Source: Enterocloster lavalensis
Lineage (GTDB): Bacteria; Bacillota; Clostridia; Lachnospirales; Lachnospiraceae
Direction of reading: 5' to 3'
Assembly (NCBI RefSeq): GCF_902364025.1
Contig: NZ_CABJCG010000001.1
Coordinates: 186,001-250,000 of the forward strand
DNA length: 64,000 nucleotides
Numbering within the stretch: position 1 is the first letter of the stretch; each line of letters begins with the position of its first letter. A model generated the notes under the pieces. It was not told the DNA's origin. It worked only from the letters and a program-made list of their open reading frames with translations, and searched no databases. This document shows positions 63,953 through 64,000 of this stretch, one piece after another. A program made the position numbers and the translations under genes.

Positions 63953-64000
63953 AAAATAAAACGATCCGGTTTTTAGCGAACACCGGCTCCTACTTCAGAG

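Overview
The window looks like a chromosomal segment of a fairly GC-rich member of the Clostridia, most likely Lachnospiraceae. This is an inference from gene content: type III glutamine synthetase, a ylxM-ffh-rpsP-khpA-rimM cluster, a plsX-acpP-rnc-smc-ftsY cluster, AGGAGG-type ribosome binding sites, and many LytTR, GGDEF/EAL and hybrid-kinase signalling genes. No rRNA, tRNA, insertion sequence, prophage or CRISPR array was seen. I recognise 43 protein genes; only mutL runs off an edge.

Region 1 (1-6.3 kb, leftward): one operon from a good sigma-A promoter at 6284-6312 carries ylxM, ffh, rpsP, khpA, rimM, an MFS transporter and mutL. Region 2 (6.5-11 kb): a sodium/solute symporter, its small YhdT-like partner and two alpha/beta hydrolases, divergent from a LysR regulator. 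Region 3 (11-19.5 kb): a complete GS-GOGAT nitrogen assimilation set, with gltBD divergent from glnN. The shared control region has an 18-bp perfect palindrome in the glnN promoter and a strong terminator hairpin in the glnN leader. Region 4 (19.6-30.2 kb, leftward): a small unknown protein, a lipoprotein, a ClC transporter, threonine ammonia-lyase, then ftsY, smc, rnc, acpP and plsX. rarA (30.4-31.7 kb) is divergent from plsX.

Region 5 (31.8-55.6 kb) is a signalling and cell-surface island. It holds a periplasmic-sensor hybrid kinase, a PAS-GAF-GGDEF-PAS-GGDEF*-EAL protein (* marks a degenerate domain), and a secreted leucine-rich-repeat protein. Two divergent LytTR response regulators share two direct repeats that look like a LytTR operator. 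The rightward regulator lies in a tight operon with a giant repeat-bearing surface protein and a GHKL sensor kinase. Next come a cell-wall-binding repeat protein, an XRE regulator divergent from an NSS transporter, an orphan pseudopilin, and a 1370-residue protein joining a c-di-GMP phosphodiesterase domain to a hybrid histidine kinase.

Region 6 (55.8-63.8 kb) is a carbohydrate operon: PTS EIIA, EIIB and EIIC of the lactose/cellobiose family, a cytoplasmic Cys-type sulfatase and a GH1 phospho-beta-glucosidase-like enzyme. It is preceded by a LevR-type PRD regulator that lacks the sigma-54 contact motif. The layout suggests uptake and desulfation of a sulfated beta-disaccharide.

The two most interesting candidates for undescribed biology are the LytTR regulator/surface protein/GHKL kinase operon (40.4-45.8 kb) and the sulfatase-containing PTS operon with its unusual regulator (55.8-63.8 kb).
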